NCBI RefSeq assembly: GCF_007280555.1
Contig: NZ_VKDB01000010.1
Coordinates: forward strand, 41,869-105,868
Direction of reading: 5' to 3'
Origin: Deinococcus detaillensis
GTDB taxonomy: Bacteria; Deinococcota; Deinococci; Deinococcales; Deinococcaceae
Length of the DNA stretch: 64,000 nt
In this document: in pieces, positions 48,075 to 57,029 of the stretch
How positions within the stretch are numbered: position 1 is the first letter of the stretch
How the letters are laid out: each line of letters starts with the position of its first letter
Made by a program: the position numbers and the translations under genes
The notes under the pieces: model-generated
Told to the model about the DNA's origin: nothing
What the model saw: the letters and a program-made list of their open reading frames with translations, nothing else
Databases searched by the model: none

Positions 48075-49037
48075 ATGCATTGGCGGCCAAGCAGGCGAGT
48101 GGAGTGGTTGCTCCTCGCCTGCTTGTTGCTGCCCGGTGCCGCCCGGCCTTCAAAACAGATGCTCAGTCCGCCGCCCAAGCCGCTGACTGCCGCCGCCCCA
48201 CTCACCGAAGCGCTGACCTACCCAGTGGACGGCCTGAGCATCAAAGGCTTCGTTTGCCGCCCCGATAAAAAACTGGGTAGGCCGCTGCTCAACTTGGTCC
48301 ACGGCGGGCTGGACACGCCGGTTGACCTGGCGCTGTGCCGCCGCCTTGCTCGGCTGGGCTATGTGGTGGCGGCCAGCGCCCTGCGCGGTCAGGGCGGCAG
48401 CCAAGGCAAAGTGGAAATTTGCGGCGGTGAGGTCAGTGACGTGCGTGCCCTGCGCAGTCTGGTGCAGGGGCGCTACAAAACTGACCGGGGGCGGGTGGGC
48501 TATTTGGGAATCAGTTTGGGCGGCTGCGTCGCCATCAAAGCGGCCTCAAACACAACAGGGGTGCGGGCGGTGGTCACGCTGCTCTCGCCCACCGACTTTG
48601 CCGAGCAGTTGAAGTTGCTCAGCTACCGCCCAGACGTGGCCCAGCGCTGGAAAGCGCTGCTGGGCGGCTCGGCGGAGCAAGTCGGCCACGCTTATGAAGC
48701 CCGCCGACCCCTGGAAGCGCTCAGGCAACTCAGAGCGCCGCTCTTGACCGTGGCCGCAGACCGAGATCAGCTCATTCCGCTGCGGCAAAGCTGCTCGGTG
48801 CTGGACATTCGCCGCCAGATGGGACTCAAGGTGTCGGTGGTGCGCCAAACCAAAGACGGCAATCCTGTCGACCTCACCGCGCAGGTGCGCCAACGCTGCA
48901 CAGCCGAAGCGGCAGTCAGTCAGCTTCCCGCCCTCAAAGGCCAAGACGTGCTGCTGATCTACGAAAACTTGGATCACCTCAGTACGCCCGCCATGTGGAA
49001 AGCGGCGGAAGCGTATTTGGCGGCTAACCTTGATTAG
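48075..49037 (+). CDS. Exported alpha/beta hydrolase (dienelactone hydrolase-like)
   Basis: A 320-residue protein. The N-terminal signal (VEWLLLACLLLPGAA) could be a lipoprotein signal through C16, but the lipobox is imperfect. The fold shows LVHGGLD (oxyanion region, near 74), ASALRGQGGSQG, nucleophile GYLGISLGGCV (S147) and the acid region TVAADRDQLIPLRQS. The catalytic histidine is probably in ENLDHLSTPAMW. It is likely an esterase or peptidase acting in the envelope. The substrate is unknown. Confidence 0.85.
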   Translation: MHWRPSRRVEWLLLACLLLPGAARPSKQMLSPPPKPLTAAAPLTEALTYPVDGLSIKGFVCRPDKKLGRPLLNLVHGGLDTPVDLALCRRLARLGYVVAASALRGQGGSQGKVEICGGEVSDVRALRSLVQGRYKTDRGRVGYLGISLGGCVAIKAASNTTGVRAVVTLLSPTDFAEQLKLLSYRPDVAQRWKALLGGSAEQVGHAYEARRPLEALRQLRAPLLTVAADRDQLIPLRQSCSVLDIRRQMGLKVSVVRQTKDGNPVDLTAQVRQRCTAEAAVSQLPALKGQDVLLIYENLDHLSTPAMWKAAEAYLAANLD

Positions 49038-49052
49038 TCCACTCTTCTTGAG

Positions 49053-49979
49053 CTAAAAGCGCTGCTCCTCGATTTGCACGGCGGCGACTTCGGGGCTGAG
49101 TTGCTTGGTGTTGGGTTGTTGAGCGCCGGACTGCTGAGCGCCGGATGGTGGGGCACCGGACTGCCCCGCCTTACTCAGTTCAACCGCGCTGGGCCGCTGC
49201 GACTTGCTGACAGTGCCTTCGCCGATCTGATAACTCGCCAGGCCCGCCGTGTCTGGCAGCAAGTGGGCGTTGGCGGCCTGCGCGAAGGCCTGCGACACGG
49301 CGCGGTACTGCGACATGAACTGGGCGTACTCGGTGTGGGCTGAGCTGAGGCGGCCACTCAAGTCGGCGTGGCGGGCGCTGAATTCGCGCTCCAGCGCCGC
49401 CGAGCGTTCGCGGGCGCGGTTTTCCAGCTCGTGCTCTTGGGCTTGGTACAACGATTCGAGTTGAGCGCGGCGCACGCTGAATGTGCTTTCGAGTTCGCGC
49501 AGGCGGCTTTCATGACGCTCCAAGGCTTCTTGCTCGCGGTTTTTGGCGACTTCCAGCAGCAGAGCCGAGCGGTGTTCGGCTTTCTGAACCGTCAGCATGG
49601 CTTCTTGGCGAGACTGCTCCTTAAGTTCGTGGCCGATGCGCTCGGCGGCCACCACCGTGCGGCGCAGTTCGTCTTCGGCCGCTTTGTAATCCTGAATCTG
49701 GCGCTGCATTTCGCTCAGGCGCTGCTCAATGGCGGCTCGCTCGCGCAAATCGGCCTCCAGCGACTGAGCCACTTCCGAGAGGTAGGCCTGCACATCGGCT
49801 TTGCGGTAGCCGCGCCATCCCGAGCCGAATTCTTGGTGCTGCACGTCCAGCGGCATAATCTGACCGCGCCGACTCGAACTCGCTGACGGCAAAAGCTGGG
49901 CTTCTGCGGCTCCTGCCAGAGTGGTCTTGATGGGCTGGCCCGACTCTGGGTTGCCGCCACCTTTGGAAAAATCGCTCAC
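49053..49979 (-). CDS. divIVA: Cell division/polarity protein DivIVA
   Basis: A 308-residue coiled-coil protein. The DivIVA lipid-binding head is [29 protein letters not shown], beginning at residue 42. A long coiled coil (65-235) and a low-complexity tail with [10 protein letters not shown] repeats follow. As annotated the protein starts at GTG overlapping the yggS stop (GTGA), giving a 41-residue extension ahead of the head. A start at the internal ATG (49854-49856) is possible but lacks a ribosome-binding site. DivIVA marks curved membranes and is linked to chromosome segregation in Deinococcus. Confidence 0.88.
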   Translation of the reverse strand: MSDFSKGGGNPESGQPIKTTLAGAAEAQLLPSASSSRRGQIMPLDVQHQEFGSGWRGYRKADVQAYLSEVAQSLEADLRERAAIEQRLSEMQRQIQDYKAAEDELRRTVVAAERIGHELKEQSRQEAMLTVQKAEHRSALLLEVAKNREQEALERHESRLRELESTFSVRRAQLESLYQAQEHELENRARERSAALEREFSARHADLSGRLSSAHTEYAQFMSQYRAVSQAFAQAANAHLLPDTAGLASYQIGEGTVSKSQRPSAVELSKAGQSGAPPSGAQQSGAQQPNTKQLSPEVAAVQIEEQRF

Positions 49980-50644
49980 AAAAACAGCCGCCTTCCAATT
50001 CGCAGCAGCGTCGCGCCTTCTGGGATGGCCTGCAAAAAGTCGTCACTCATGCCCATGCTCAGTTCGCTGAGTCCCAAATCGGCGGCGTGCCTCGCGGTTT
50101 CAGCGAACACCCGCTGGGCCGCTGCGAGGTCGCCGTAAGGAGCCATGACCATCAGGCCGCGCACTTCTAAACCCGTTTGCACCGCTGCATGGTACAGCGC
50201 TTTGAGATGCTCGGGAGCGACGCCGTGCTTTTGCGCTTCGCCGTTGTGCAGTTGCAGCAGCACGGCGGGCGCGTGGCCCCACTTGTGGGCGGCCTCGGCA
50301 ATCGCCTCAGCTTGCCACGCTTCTTCTAAGGTATGCACCAAGCTGACCGGCTCAAGGTACTTGATTTTGTTGCGCTGTAAAGGCCCGATGAAGTGCCACT
50401 CCAGCGGCCCGAAGCGCTCTTGCCAGCCGAGTTCCTCAGCTTGGCGCACCTTGTCGCGCAGGTCTTGGCCCCGGTTCTCGGCCAGCATGATCGGCGCGGG
50501 CAAGACTCGGCCAGTCAGAATCTTTTCCTCGATGCTCTCCAAGCTCCGCCCTTTGCTGACCACCACCAAACGGGCGCTGTCAGGGGCCCGGCCCGCTTGC
50601 TGCGCCGCACTGCGAATTTCGGATAAGACTTGGTTCAGGCTCAT
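49976..50644 (-). CDS. yggS: PLP homeostasis protein (YggS/PLPBP family)
   Basis: A 222-residue single-domain PLP-binding barrel. It has [14 protein letters not shown] (the PLP lysine is in V-S-K), [26 protein letters not shown] and the C-terminal [27 protein letters not shown]. It buffers pyridoxal phosphate and amino acid balance. The yggS-divIVA pair is a widespread gene order. A minus-strand TAGACT box lies nine bases before the ATG. Confidence 0.94.
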   Translation of the reverse strand: MSLNQVLSEIRSAAQQAGRAPDSARLVVVSKGRSLESIEEKILTGRVLPAPIMLAENRGQDLRDKVRQAEELGWQERFGPLEWHFIGPLQRNKIKYLEPVSLVHTLEEAWQAEAIAEAAHKWGHAPAVLLQLHNGEAQKHGVAPEHLKALYHAAVQTGLEVRGLMVMAPYGDLAAAQRVFAETARHAADLGLSELSMGMSDDFLQAIPEGATLLRIGRRLFL

Positions 50645-50706
50645 TTGTAGATTAGTCTATGGGAAGCGCCGCAGCACCGTAAGGAATGTATGGCGGATCA
50701 CCTTGA

Positions 50707-50736
50707 GAACATGTTCACTTTCTGCTCGGAAAGTGG
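50707..50736. promoter_or_regulatory. Palindrome GAACATGTTC next to an inverted repeat
   Basis: GAACATGTTC (50707-50716) is a perfect 10-bp palindrome. It is followed by ACTTTC-TGCTCG-GAAAGT, a 6-nt loop hairpin. They lie between the divergent yggS and bamA genes and could be an operator region. The protein that binds is unknown. Confidence 0.35.
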
Positions 50737-50883
50737 GAGAGAGCGGGCCTGTGACCTTCAACTCAACTCCAGCCCGCGCCTTCCAGCACGGCACCCGGCG
50801 TTTCATTCGCAGCCAATTCAAGCACTCTTCACCTTTCTCAGGGCCATTGCAGACAATGTGTCAAAGAAGAAGGTGTCACGCCG

Positions 50884-50973
50884 GTAGCGTTTAGCCCGAC
50901 AGTATTTACCCCAACAGTGCTTACTCAGAGAGTGTCTACTCAGCAATTGCCCACCCAGAAAGTACTTGGCCTA
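50884..50973 (+). repeat. Six imperfect 15-nt tandem repeats before bamA
   Basis: Units are GTAGCGTTTAGCCCG, ACAGTATTTACCCCA, ACAGTGCTTACTCAG, AGAGTGTCTACTCAG, CAATTGCCCACCCAG and AAAGTACTTGGCCTA. The rough consensus is ACAGTGTTTACTCAG. They end 21 bases before the bamA ATG and would lie in its leader or promoter. In one frame they read as five-residue repeats ending in T-Q. There is no ATG for such a frame. Confidence 0.65.
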
Positions 50974-50994
50974 CCTGTCCCTTGAGGAGAATTA

Positions 50995-53577
50995 ATGAAA
51001 CACCCGCTCACCTTGGCCCTTTCCTTGGCGCTCGCCGCACCGCTGGCCGCTGCCCAAAGCACCACTCCCACTGCTCCGGCGGCGGTTCAGGCCGCCAATC
51101 TCGGTGACGTGGTCGTGACCGGCGCACCTGATTTGCTGGGCAATTTCCTCAAAGCCAGCTTGACGGTGCAGCGCGGCGCGGCGCTGAGCGGCCTCAACCT
51201 GCGTCAGATCGAGCAAGAAGCGCTGGCCACCGGCTATTTCAGCAGCGTGACGGCCTCGCTCGGTACCCAAAACGGCCAAAACGTGCTGACGCTGGCGGTC
51301 AAGCCCAATCCAGTGATCAGCGCAGTGGAGGTGCAGGGACTGACCTACTTTCCGGCAGATACCTACAAGGCCCGCATCGCCGACCTGCTCAACATCGCCC
51401 CCGGCGCGACCCTCAACACCGACCGGGTGGATCAAAGCAAGGAACTTCTGGCCCAGAACTTTCGTGGCGAAGGCTATCCTTTTGTGCCGAGCATCAGCAC
51501 CAAAACCACCGCCGCAGCTGACGGCAGCGTGACTTTGACCTACGTAGTGGACGAAACGGCTCCGCTGAGCCGCGTAGAAATTGAAGGCAACACCCGCCTT
51601 CCCCGCGACAGCATCGTCAACGCCTTCAAGCCGCTTTACGACGCTAAAAAGTTCACGCCCGAAGTGTATTTCAAAGCGGCGCAGGACATCGCTCAGGCTT
51701 ACCAAGCCGCCGGCTTTTTGCAAAGCGGCATCAATGTCAGCGCCACCACCCTCGACAAGGGCGTGCTGAAGATCAAGCTGACTGAAGGTGTGGTCAGCAA
51801 GGTGGACACCAGCATTCTGGGCAGCGCCGTCAGCGCGGCGGGCCTGCTGACCAAAGAGGGCACGCCCCTGACGCTCAGCACCCTGGAAGCCGACACCCGC
51901 ACCTTGTCGAATCAAACCGGCAAATCGGTGGGCTTCGCGCTCCAGCCGGACGCCCAAAACCCTTCGCAGGTCACGGTGGTGTTCGGTGACGCCCAAACCG
52001 CCAGCGGCCCGATCAAAGAAATCCGCTTCGTGGGCAACACCAAGCTCACGAGTGCCGACTTGCAGGCCGCCCTCAAACTCAAAGTGGGCGACGTATTTTC
52101 TCAGCAGCTCGCCGAAAGCAGCTTTTTTGCGCTGCGTGACGCTTACCGGGCCGCAGGCTACGAGATTTCGACCCGCGATCCGATTGCTTTTGACAGCGGC
52201 GTGCTGACCTACACCATCCACGAAACCAGCGCGGCCAAGTTTGAGCTCAGCTGGACAGGAGCGCACCGCACCCAAGACCGGGTGATTTTGCGCGAACTGC
52301 AAAACCTGACCGGCGTAGTCTCCAGCGCCAGCATCCGCGACGGCCTCGACCGCGTCACCCGTTTGGGCATCGTCAAGGTCACCAACCTGACCACCCGCTC
52401 GGACGATCCCAAAAACCCCGAAGTGCTGACGTACGTCATTAACCTCACCGAGCAGAGCAGTACCCGCAGTGTTCCGTTCGGCATCAGCTACGACACCGTC
52501 AGCGGTTTTCAGGGCAGCCTCGGCCTGAGCAACAACAACGTCTTTGGCCTCGGCCACACCTTGGAAGCCTCGGTGACGGCCCAGCCCACCGATTCGGGGC
52601 AGTTCCTCGGCGGCGGCGTCAATTATACCATTCCCTGGCTCGACATCGATTTTGCCGATTTCCGCAAAACCCCCACCAGCGTCTCGCTCAGCTTGTCGAG
52701 CACCTTGTCGCCCAACAACGGCATTTTGAACACCGACAGCAGCGCCACCGGGCGGCAATTTACCCAGCGCTCTAGCGGCATCAGCGTGCGGGTAGGCCGC
52801 AGCCTCGCCAAGTACCTGACCGGCAGCGTTGGCGTGGGCACCAGCTACGACGTGAGCTACCTTGAAAAAATCACCGACGCTGATCAAAAAACGGCCGACG
52901 ACGCGGGCAAGACCCTGATCGACGACGCGGCGGCCACGGCGCTGCTGCCAGAAAGCGGTTTGATTACCCGCCTGAGTCCGGCGCTGAACTACGACTCGAC
53001 CAACAGCGGCGACTTTCCCACGCAGGGCATTCGCGCCAACTTCTCGCCGTCGTACAATTTCGGCTCGGCGGGCAGCAATAGCCTCAGTTGGTTTAAGCTC
53101 GAAGGTGGAGCCAGCACCTACTACGGCTTCGGCAAGACGATTGAAAAGGGCTTTAACCAGCAGAGCAAGCAGCAAGTGCTGGCCGCTCGGGTCAACGCCG
53201 GAACGCTGACGGGCAACTATCCGGTGGGTAGCACCTTCGGCATCGGCGACGCCAGCATCGTCAGCGCCTACGAGCTGCGCGGCATTCCCACTGGCACTCT
53301 CAAGGGCAGCAGTTACGTCACCGGCAGCGCCGAGTACCGCTATGATTTCGGCGTCAGCAACTCCATAGCGCAGGGCCTTTACGGCATCGCCTTCGTGGAT
53401 GCGGGCAGCGCTTTCGCGGCCAACGGCACTTCGGCCAGCGCTTATGGCCTCGGCCTCGGCGTCCAGCTCAACCTCGGCATCGGCGGCGCACTCCTGCCCG
53501 CTCTGCGCTTTGATTACGGCTTCTCGCCCAGCAACAACAGCTCCAAGTTCAGTTTCCGCATCGGGCCGGTCTTTTAA
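50995..53577 (+). CDS. bamA: Outer-membrane Omp85/BamA-family assembly protein
   Basis: An 860-residue protein. The signal peptide is MKHPLTLALSLALAAPLAAAQ. Several POTRA domains (residues 35-440) each show the beta-alpha-alpha-beta-beta pattern, as in VSAVEVQGLTYFPADTYKARIADLLNIAPG and IKEIRFVGNTKLTSADLQAALKLKVGDVFS. A C-terminal 16-strand barrel follows, starting with SFGISYDTVSGFQGSLGLSNNNVFG-type strands and ending FSFRIGPVF with a terminal aromatic. It inserts barrel proteins into the outer membrane. GAGGAG lies seven bases before the ATG. Confidence 0.93.
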   Translation: MKHPLTLALSLALAAPLAAAQSTTPTAPAAVQAANLGDVVVTGAPDLLGNFLKASLTVQRGAALSGLNLRQIEQEALATGYFSSVTASLGTQNGQNVLTLAVKPNPVISAVEVQGLTYFPADTYKARIADLLNIAPGATLNTDRVDQSKELLAQNFRGEGYPFVPSISTKTTAAADGSVTLTYVVDETAPLSRVEIEGNTRLPRDSIVNAFKPLYDAKKFTPEVYFKAAQDIAQAYQAAGFLQSGINVSATTLDKGVLKIKLTEGVVSKVDTSILGSAVSAAGLLTKEGTPLTLSTLEADTRTLSNQTGKSVGFALQPDAQNPSQVTVVFGDAQTASGPIKEIRFVGNTKLTSADLQAALKLKVGDVFSQQLAESSFFALRDAYRAAGYEISTRDPIAFDSGVLTYTIHETSAAKFELSWTGAHRTQDRVILRELQNLTGVVSSASIRDGLDRVTRLGIVKVTNLTTRSDDPKNPEVLTYVINLTEQSSTRSVPFGISYDTVSGFQGSLGLSNNNVFGLGHTLEASVTAQPTDSGQFLGGGVNYTIPWLDIDFADFRKTPTSVSLSLSSTLSPNNGILNTDSSATGRQFTQRSSGISVRVGRSLAKYLTGSVGVGTSYDVSYLEKITDADQKTADDAGKTLIDDAAATALLPESGLITRLSPALNYDSTNSGDFPTQGIRANFSPSYNFGSAGSNSLSWFKLEGGASTYYGFGKTIEKGFNQQSKQQVLAARVNAGTLTGNYPVGSTFGIGDASIVSAYELRGIPTGTLKGSSYVTGSAEYRYDFGVSNSIAQGLYGIAFVDAGSAFAANGTSASAYGLGLGVQLNLGIGGALLPALRFDYGFSPSNNSSKFSFRIGPVF

Positions 53578-53609
53578 GTTTTGGTGGCGAGCTGATCTCA
53601 AAAGTGTCG

Positions 53610-53646
53610 GCGTGACAGGTTGCTTAGGCTCCTGTCACGCTTTTTT
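53610..53646 (+). terminator. Rho-independent terminator of bamA
   Basis: GCGTGACAGG and CCTGTCACGC form a perfect 10-bp stem with an 11-nt loop, followed by six T. Confidence 0.9.
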
Positions 53647-53726
53647 GGTTCACACTCTTTTTGCAGCGTGTCTCGGCTGCGCCTTATTTGCTGCCGCGTC
53701 CGTTACCGATCAGCCGCCGCTGTTTC

Positions 53727-55109
53727 TCAGCGCAAGACCGGCTCGGCTGGCTCCTCGTCCGGTACAGGGGGCGGCGTGACTTCCAAGCCCTCACCCTGCG
53801 CCCAGTCCATAAAGGCGCTCAGGCCGCGCCGGTAGAGCACCGGACGCTTTTCGCGCTTGCCCCACTTTTTGCGGCCTTCGGGAACGGGAAGCTCCGGCAC
53901 CAGTGCCCAATTGACGTTCATCGGCTGGTAGTTCTTGGGATTGGCGCTGGCGAGGTAGCGGGTCAGGCCACCGAGCATGCTTTCTTGCGGCGGCACGATT
54001 AAGCTCAGGCCCAGCGCGGCGCGGGCGGCGTTGGTTCCAGCCAGCCAGCCGGTCGCCGCCGACTCGAGGTAGCCTTCGGTTCCGGCCAGCACGCCTGCCA
54101 CGAAGGTCTGAGAGCGCATTTTGAGTTCCAAGGACGCTTCCAGCACTTTGGGGGCGTTGAGGTAGGTGTTGCGGTGCATCACGCCGTAGCGGATAATTTC
54201 GGCGTTTTCCAAGCCTGGAATCAATTGCACCACCGCTTTCTGGTCGCCCCATTTGAGTCCGGTTTGAAAGCCGACCAAGGACCACATCCGGCCTTCCTGG
54301 TCTTCCTGGCGCAGTTGGGCCGCCGCGTAAGGCCAGCGCCCGGTGCGCGGGTCGGTCAGGCCACGCGGTTTCATCGGGCCGTAACGGGGGGTGTCTTTGC
54401 CTCTGCGGGCGATTTCTTCAATCGGCATACAGCCTTCGAAGAATTCCAGCTTTTCCCAGTCGTGCGGGGTGTGGCTGCGGGCTTGCTCCAACGCTGTATA
54501 AAAGGCTTCGTACTGCTCTTGGTTCATCGGGCAGTTGAGGTAATCGGCGCTTTGCTCGTAGCGTCCGGCCCGGAACACGATGTCCATGTTGATGCTCTCA
54601 AAGGCGATCACGGGTGCGGCGGCGTCGTAAAAGGCCAGTTGCTCGTCGCCGGTCAGCCGCGCCAGCTCGCCGGACAGCGCTTCGGCGGTCAGAGGGCCAG
54701 TGGCGATCACGCAGGGGCCAGTCGGCAACTCGGTGACTTCCTCGCCGTGAACGGTAATCAGCGGGTGGTTTCTCACCGCGCCGGTAATCCGCTCGGAAAA
54801 GCCTTCGCGCTCGACTGCCAGCGCTCCGCCAGCCGGGAGCCGCGAGGCGTCGGCGCTCTCCAGAATGGCGCTGCCCACCGCCCGCATTTCGCTTTGGAGA
54901 AGGCCCTTGGCCTGCAAGTCGCCCTGCCCGCCCAACGAGTTGCTGCACACCAATTCGGCAAAGTTGCCGCTGCGGTGCGCTGGGGTCATTTTGATGGGCC
55001 GCATTTCGTAGAGGTGAACTTGCACGCCGAGCTTGGCGGCGGCGAGGGCCGCTTCAGAACCGGCCAGGCCCGCGCCGACGACGGTGATGGATGGGGTGGG
55101 AAGAGTCAT
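53727..55109 (-). CDS. trmFO: Folate/FAD-dependent tRNA m5U54 methyltransferase TrmFO
   Basis: A 460-residue flavoprotein. The FAD-binding motif is TVVGAGLAGSEAALAAAKLGVQVHLYEMRP. Family motifs are ELVCSNSLGG (catalytic cysteine), LQSEMRAVGS, VIATGPLT, GCMPIEEIARRGKDTPRYGPMKPRGL and EGYLESAATGWLAGTNAARA. It methylates U54 of the tRNA T-loop using methylene-tetrahydrofolate and FADH2. A minus-strand TAAACT box ends six bases before the ATG. Confidence 0.96.
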   Translation of the reverse strand: MTLPTPSITVVGAGLAGSEAALAAAKLGVQVHLYEMRPIKMTPAHRSGNFAELVCSNSLGGQGDLQAKGLLQSEMRAVGSAILESADASRLPAGGALAVEREGFSERITGAVRNHPLITVHGEEVTELPTGPCVIATGPLTAEALSGELARLTGDEQLAFYDAAAPVIAFESINMDIVFRAGRYEQSADYLNCPMNQEQYEAFYTALEQARSHTPHDWEKLEFFEGCMPIEEIARRGKDTPRYGPMKPRGLTDPRTGRWPYAAAQLRQEDQEGRMWSLVGFQTGLKWGDQKAVVQLIPGLENAEIIRYGVMHRNTYLNAPKVLEASLELKMRSQTFVAGVLAGTEGYLESAATGWLAGTNAARAALGLSLIVPPQESMLGGLTRYLASANPKNYQPMNVNWALVPELPVPEGRKKWGKREKRPVLYRRGLSAFMDWAQGEGLEVTPPPVPDEEPAEPVLR

Positions 55110-55115
55110 CTGGGT

Positions 55116-55121
55116 AGTTTA
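55116..55121 (-). promoter_or_regulatory. -10 box TAAACT, leaderless start of trmFO
   Basis: The minus-strand TAAACT ends six bases before the ATG at 55107-55109, with no Shine-Dalgarno sequence. Confidence 0.6.
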
Positions 55122-55224
55122 GAGGGTGGCGGCACAAGGAGGGGAGAGGCGGAACGCTTTTGACAAGTCTTTGACGGTGTCGACGCTAGTTTTGCTTCAA
55201 CTTCAAGCTCCAAAAGGAATTTCC

Positions 55225-56037
55225 ATGACCCAGCCCAGCGACGAAGCCCTCCGAGCCGCCCAAACATATGAGCGCTATATGGTGCCGCATAAGTTCGCGC
55301 CTTGGGCGGCGGCGCTGCTGGACTTTGCCAGTTTGCAGGAAGGCGAACGGGTGCTGGACGTGGCCTGCGGCACGGGCATTGTGGCGAGGCAAGTGGCCGT
55401 GCGCGTGGGGGCGAGTGGGGCCATCAGCGCCCTAGATGTCAATCCGGCGATGCTGGCGGTGGCCCGCGAGACTGCCGCGCCGCACGCCCCCGTCATCGAT
55501 TGGCAACACGGCAGCGCCCAGAGCTTGCCGTTTGCAGATGACTCTTTCACGGCGGTGCTGTGTCAACAGGGCTTGCAATTTTTCCCTGATCCGGTAGGAG
55601 CGCTCAGCGAAATGCGCCGGGTGCTGGAACCGGGCGGACGGGTGGCGCTCGCGGTTCATCAGGCGATTGAACACAACCCGCTGTTCTTCCGGCTCAATCA
55701 AGCGGGGCGGGCACGGATGGGCGTGGACGTTTTCGCGTCTCCTTTTGCGCTGGGCGGGGCGGACGCGCTGGAACATCTCCTGGTGGCAGCGGGCTTCGTG
55801 GACGTGGAAGTCGAAGCGCAGACGTGCACAGTTCGTTATCCTGAACCGGAACACTTCTTCGCCTTCACCTTGCAGGGCGCGGCGGCGGCAACGCCCAATC
55901 TGGCGGCCATGACCGAGGAGCAGCGTCAGCATCTCGGCGAGCAGCTTCAGCATGACCTGGCCGACTGGATAGCGGCCCACACCGAACACGGTGAACTGGT
56001 GGACGAGATGGCTGTGCATCTGGTGCGGGGCCGTTGA
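55225..56037 (+). CDS. SAM-dependent methyltransferase (UbiE/MenG-like), copy 1
   Basis: A 270-residue class I methyltransferase. Motif I is VLDVACGTGIVARQV, with ALDVNPAMLAVAR after it, then SLPFADDSFTAVLCQQGLQFF and VLEPGGRVALAV. The C-terminal 80 residues are helical and variable. AAAAGG precedes the ATG by eight bases. It is closely similar to the next gene over its whole length and in its upstream sequence, a recent tandem duplication. The substrate is unknown. Confidence 0.88.
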   Translation: MTQPSDEALRAAQTYERYMVPHKFAPWAAALLDFASLQEGERVLDVACGTGIVARQVAVRVGASGAISALDVNPAMLAVARETAAPHAPVIDWQHGSAQSLPFADDSFTAVLCQQGLQFFPDPVGALSEMRRVLEPGGRVALAVHQAIEHNPLFFRLNQAGRARMGVDVFASPFALGGADALEHLLVAAGFVDVEVEAQTCTVRYPEPEHFFAFTLQGAAAATPNLAAMTEEQRQHLGEQLQHDLADWIAAHTEHGELVDEMAVHLVRGR

Positions 56038-56173
56038 GCACGCCTTCACGCGCATCAGCTTTCACTTCGCTGCCGTTTGTATTCTAGTGCTGGCGAAATT
56101 CAACTCCTTTCTTGAAGAGCCTCCTGCCCAGCCTTTCGTTTCGTTTCAAGATCAGGCCCCAAAAGGAGTCCGC

Positions 56174-56995
56174 ATGACCCAGCCCAGCGAAGACGCCCTC
56201 CGCGCCGCCCAGATGTATGAGCGCTACATGGTGCCGCGCTTGTTTGCACCTTGGTCGGAGGTGCTGCTCGATTTTGCCGAGATTCGGGAAGGTGAGCGGG
56301 TGCTGGACGTGGCCTGCGGGACGGGCATCGTGGCGCGGCAAGCAGCCAAGCGGGTGAGCGTGGGCGGTGGCGTCAGCGCCCTCGACCTGAATCCGGCGAT
56401 GCTGGCGGTGGCCAGAGAAGCTGCCGTGCCAGATGCCCCCAACATTGATTGGCAGCGCGGCAGCGCTCAACATCTGCCCTTTGGGGACAGCTCTTTTGCA
56501 GCGGTGCTGTGTCAGCAGGGCTTGCAATTTTTCCCCGATCCGTTGGGAGCGCTCAGCGAAATGTGGCGGGTGCTGAAGCCGGGCGGACGCGCAGCGCTGC
56601 TGGTTCACCAAGCGGTTGAACACAATCCGCTGTTTCACCGGCTCAATCAAGCGGGGCGGGCGCGGGTGGGCGTGGACATTTTCATGGCTCCCTTTACGCT
56701 GGGCAGCGCGGCCAAACTTGAGCAGCTCATGGCCGACGCCGGCTTCGTGGATATTGAAATCGAAGCGCAGTCGCGCACAGTGCGTCATCCAGCGCCGCAG
56801 CAGTTCGCCGCGCTGATCTTGCAGGGCGCGGCGGCGGCGGTACCTCAGCTGGCCGCCATGACGCCGCAGCAGCGCCAGCAGCTCAGCGGGCAGCTTCAGC
56901 ACGACCTCAGCGACTGGATAGCCGCGCACAGCGAAAACGGCGAACTGATAGATGAAGCGGCGGTGCATCTCATCCGGGGCCGCAGGCAGGAGTAG
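56174..56995 (+). CDS. SAM-dependent methyltransferase (UbiE/MenG-like), copy 2
   Basis: A 273-residue paralogue of the preceding gene. The same motifs appear as VLDVACGTGIVARQA, ALDLNPAMLAVAREA, HLPFGDSSFAAVLCQQGLQFF and VLKPGGRAALLV, with scattered substitutions, mostly in the C-terminal half that should contact the substrate. AAAAGGAG lies five bases before the ATG. The intergenic leaders of both copies share CCAAAAGGA and the first codons MTQPS. Confidence 0.88.
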   Translation: MTQPSEDALRAAQMYERYMVPRLFAPWSEVLLDFAEIREGERVLDVACGTGIVARQAAKRVSVGGGVSALDLNPAMLAVAREAAVPDAPNIDWQRGSAQHLPFGDSSFAAVLCQQGLQFFPDPLGALSEMWRVLKPGGRAALLVHQAVEHNPLFHRLNQAGRARVGVDIFMAPFTLGSAAKLEQLMADAGFVDIEIEAQSRTVRHPAPQQFAALILQGAAAAVPQLAAMTPQQRQQLSGQLQHDLSDWIAAHSENGELIDEAAVHLIRGRRQE

Positions 56996-57017
56996 GGCAA
57001 GACTCGGCTTGGCGCTC

Positions 57018-57023
57018 TATCTT
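57018..57023 (+). promoter_or_regulatory. -10 box TATCTT, leaderless start
   Basis: TATCTT ends six bases before the ATG at 57030. It favours this start over one overlapping the upstream gene. Confidence 0.5.
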
Positions 57024-57029
57024 CTCTGC

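Noticed and set aside
50707..50716. GAACATGTTC as an SOS (LexA) box
   Set aside because: It matches the Gram-positive core only loosely, and Deinococcus uses a different damage-response motif. Neither neighbouring gene is an SOS gene.
50992..53601. Very long open frame antisense to bamA (869 codons)
   Set aside because: The plus strand has a signal peptide, POTRA motifs and a terminal aromatic, while the antisense has biased, low-complexity composition. Long antisense frames are common in high-GC coding DNA.
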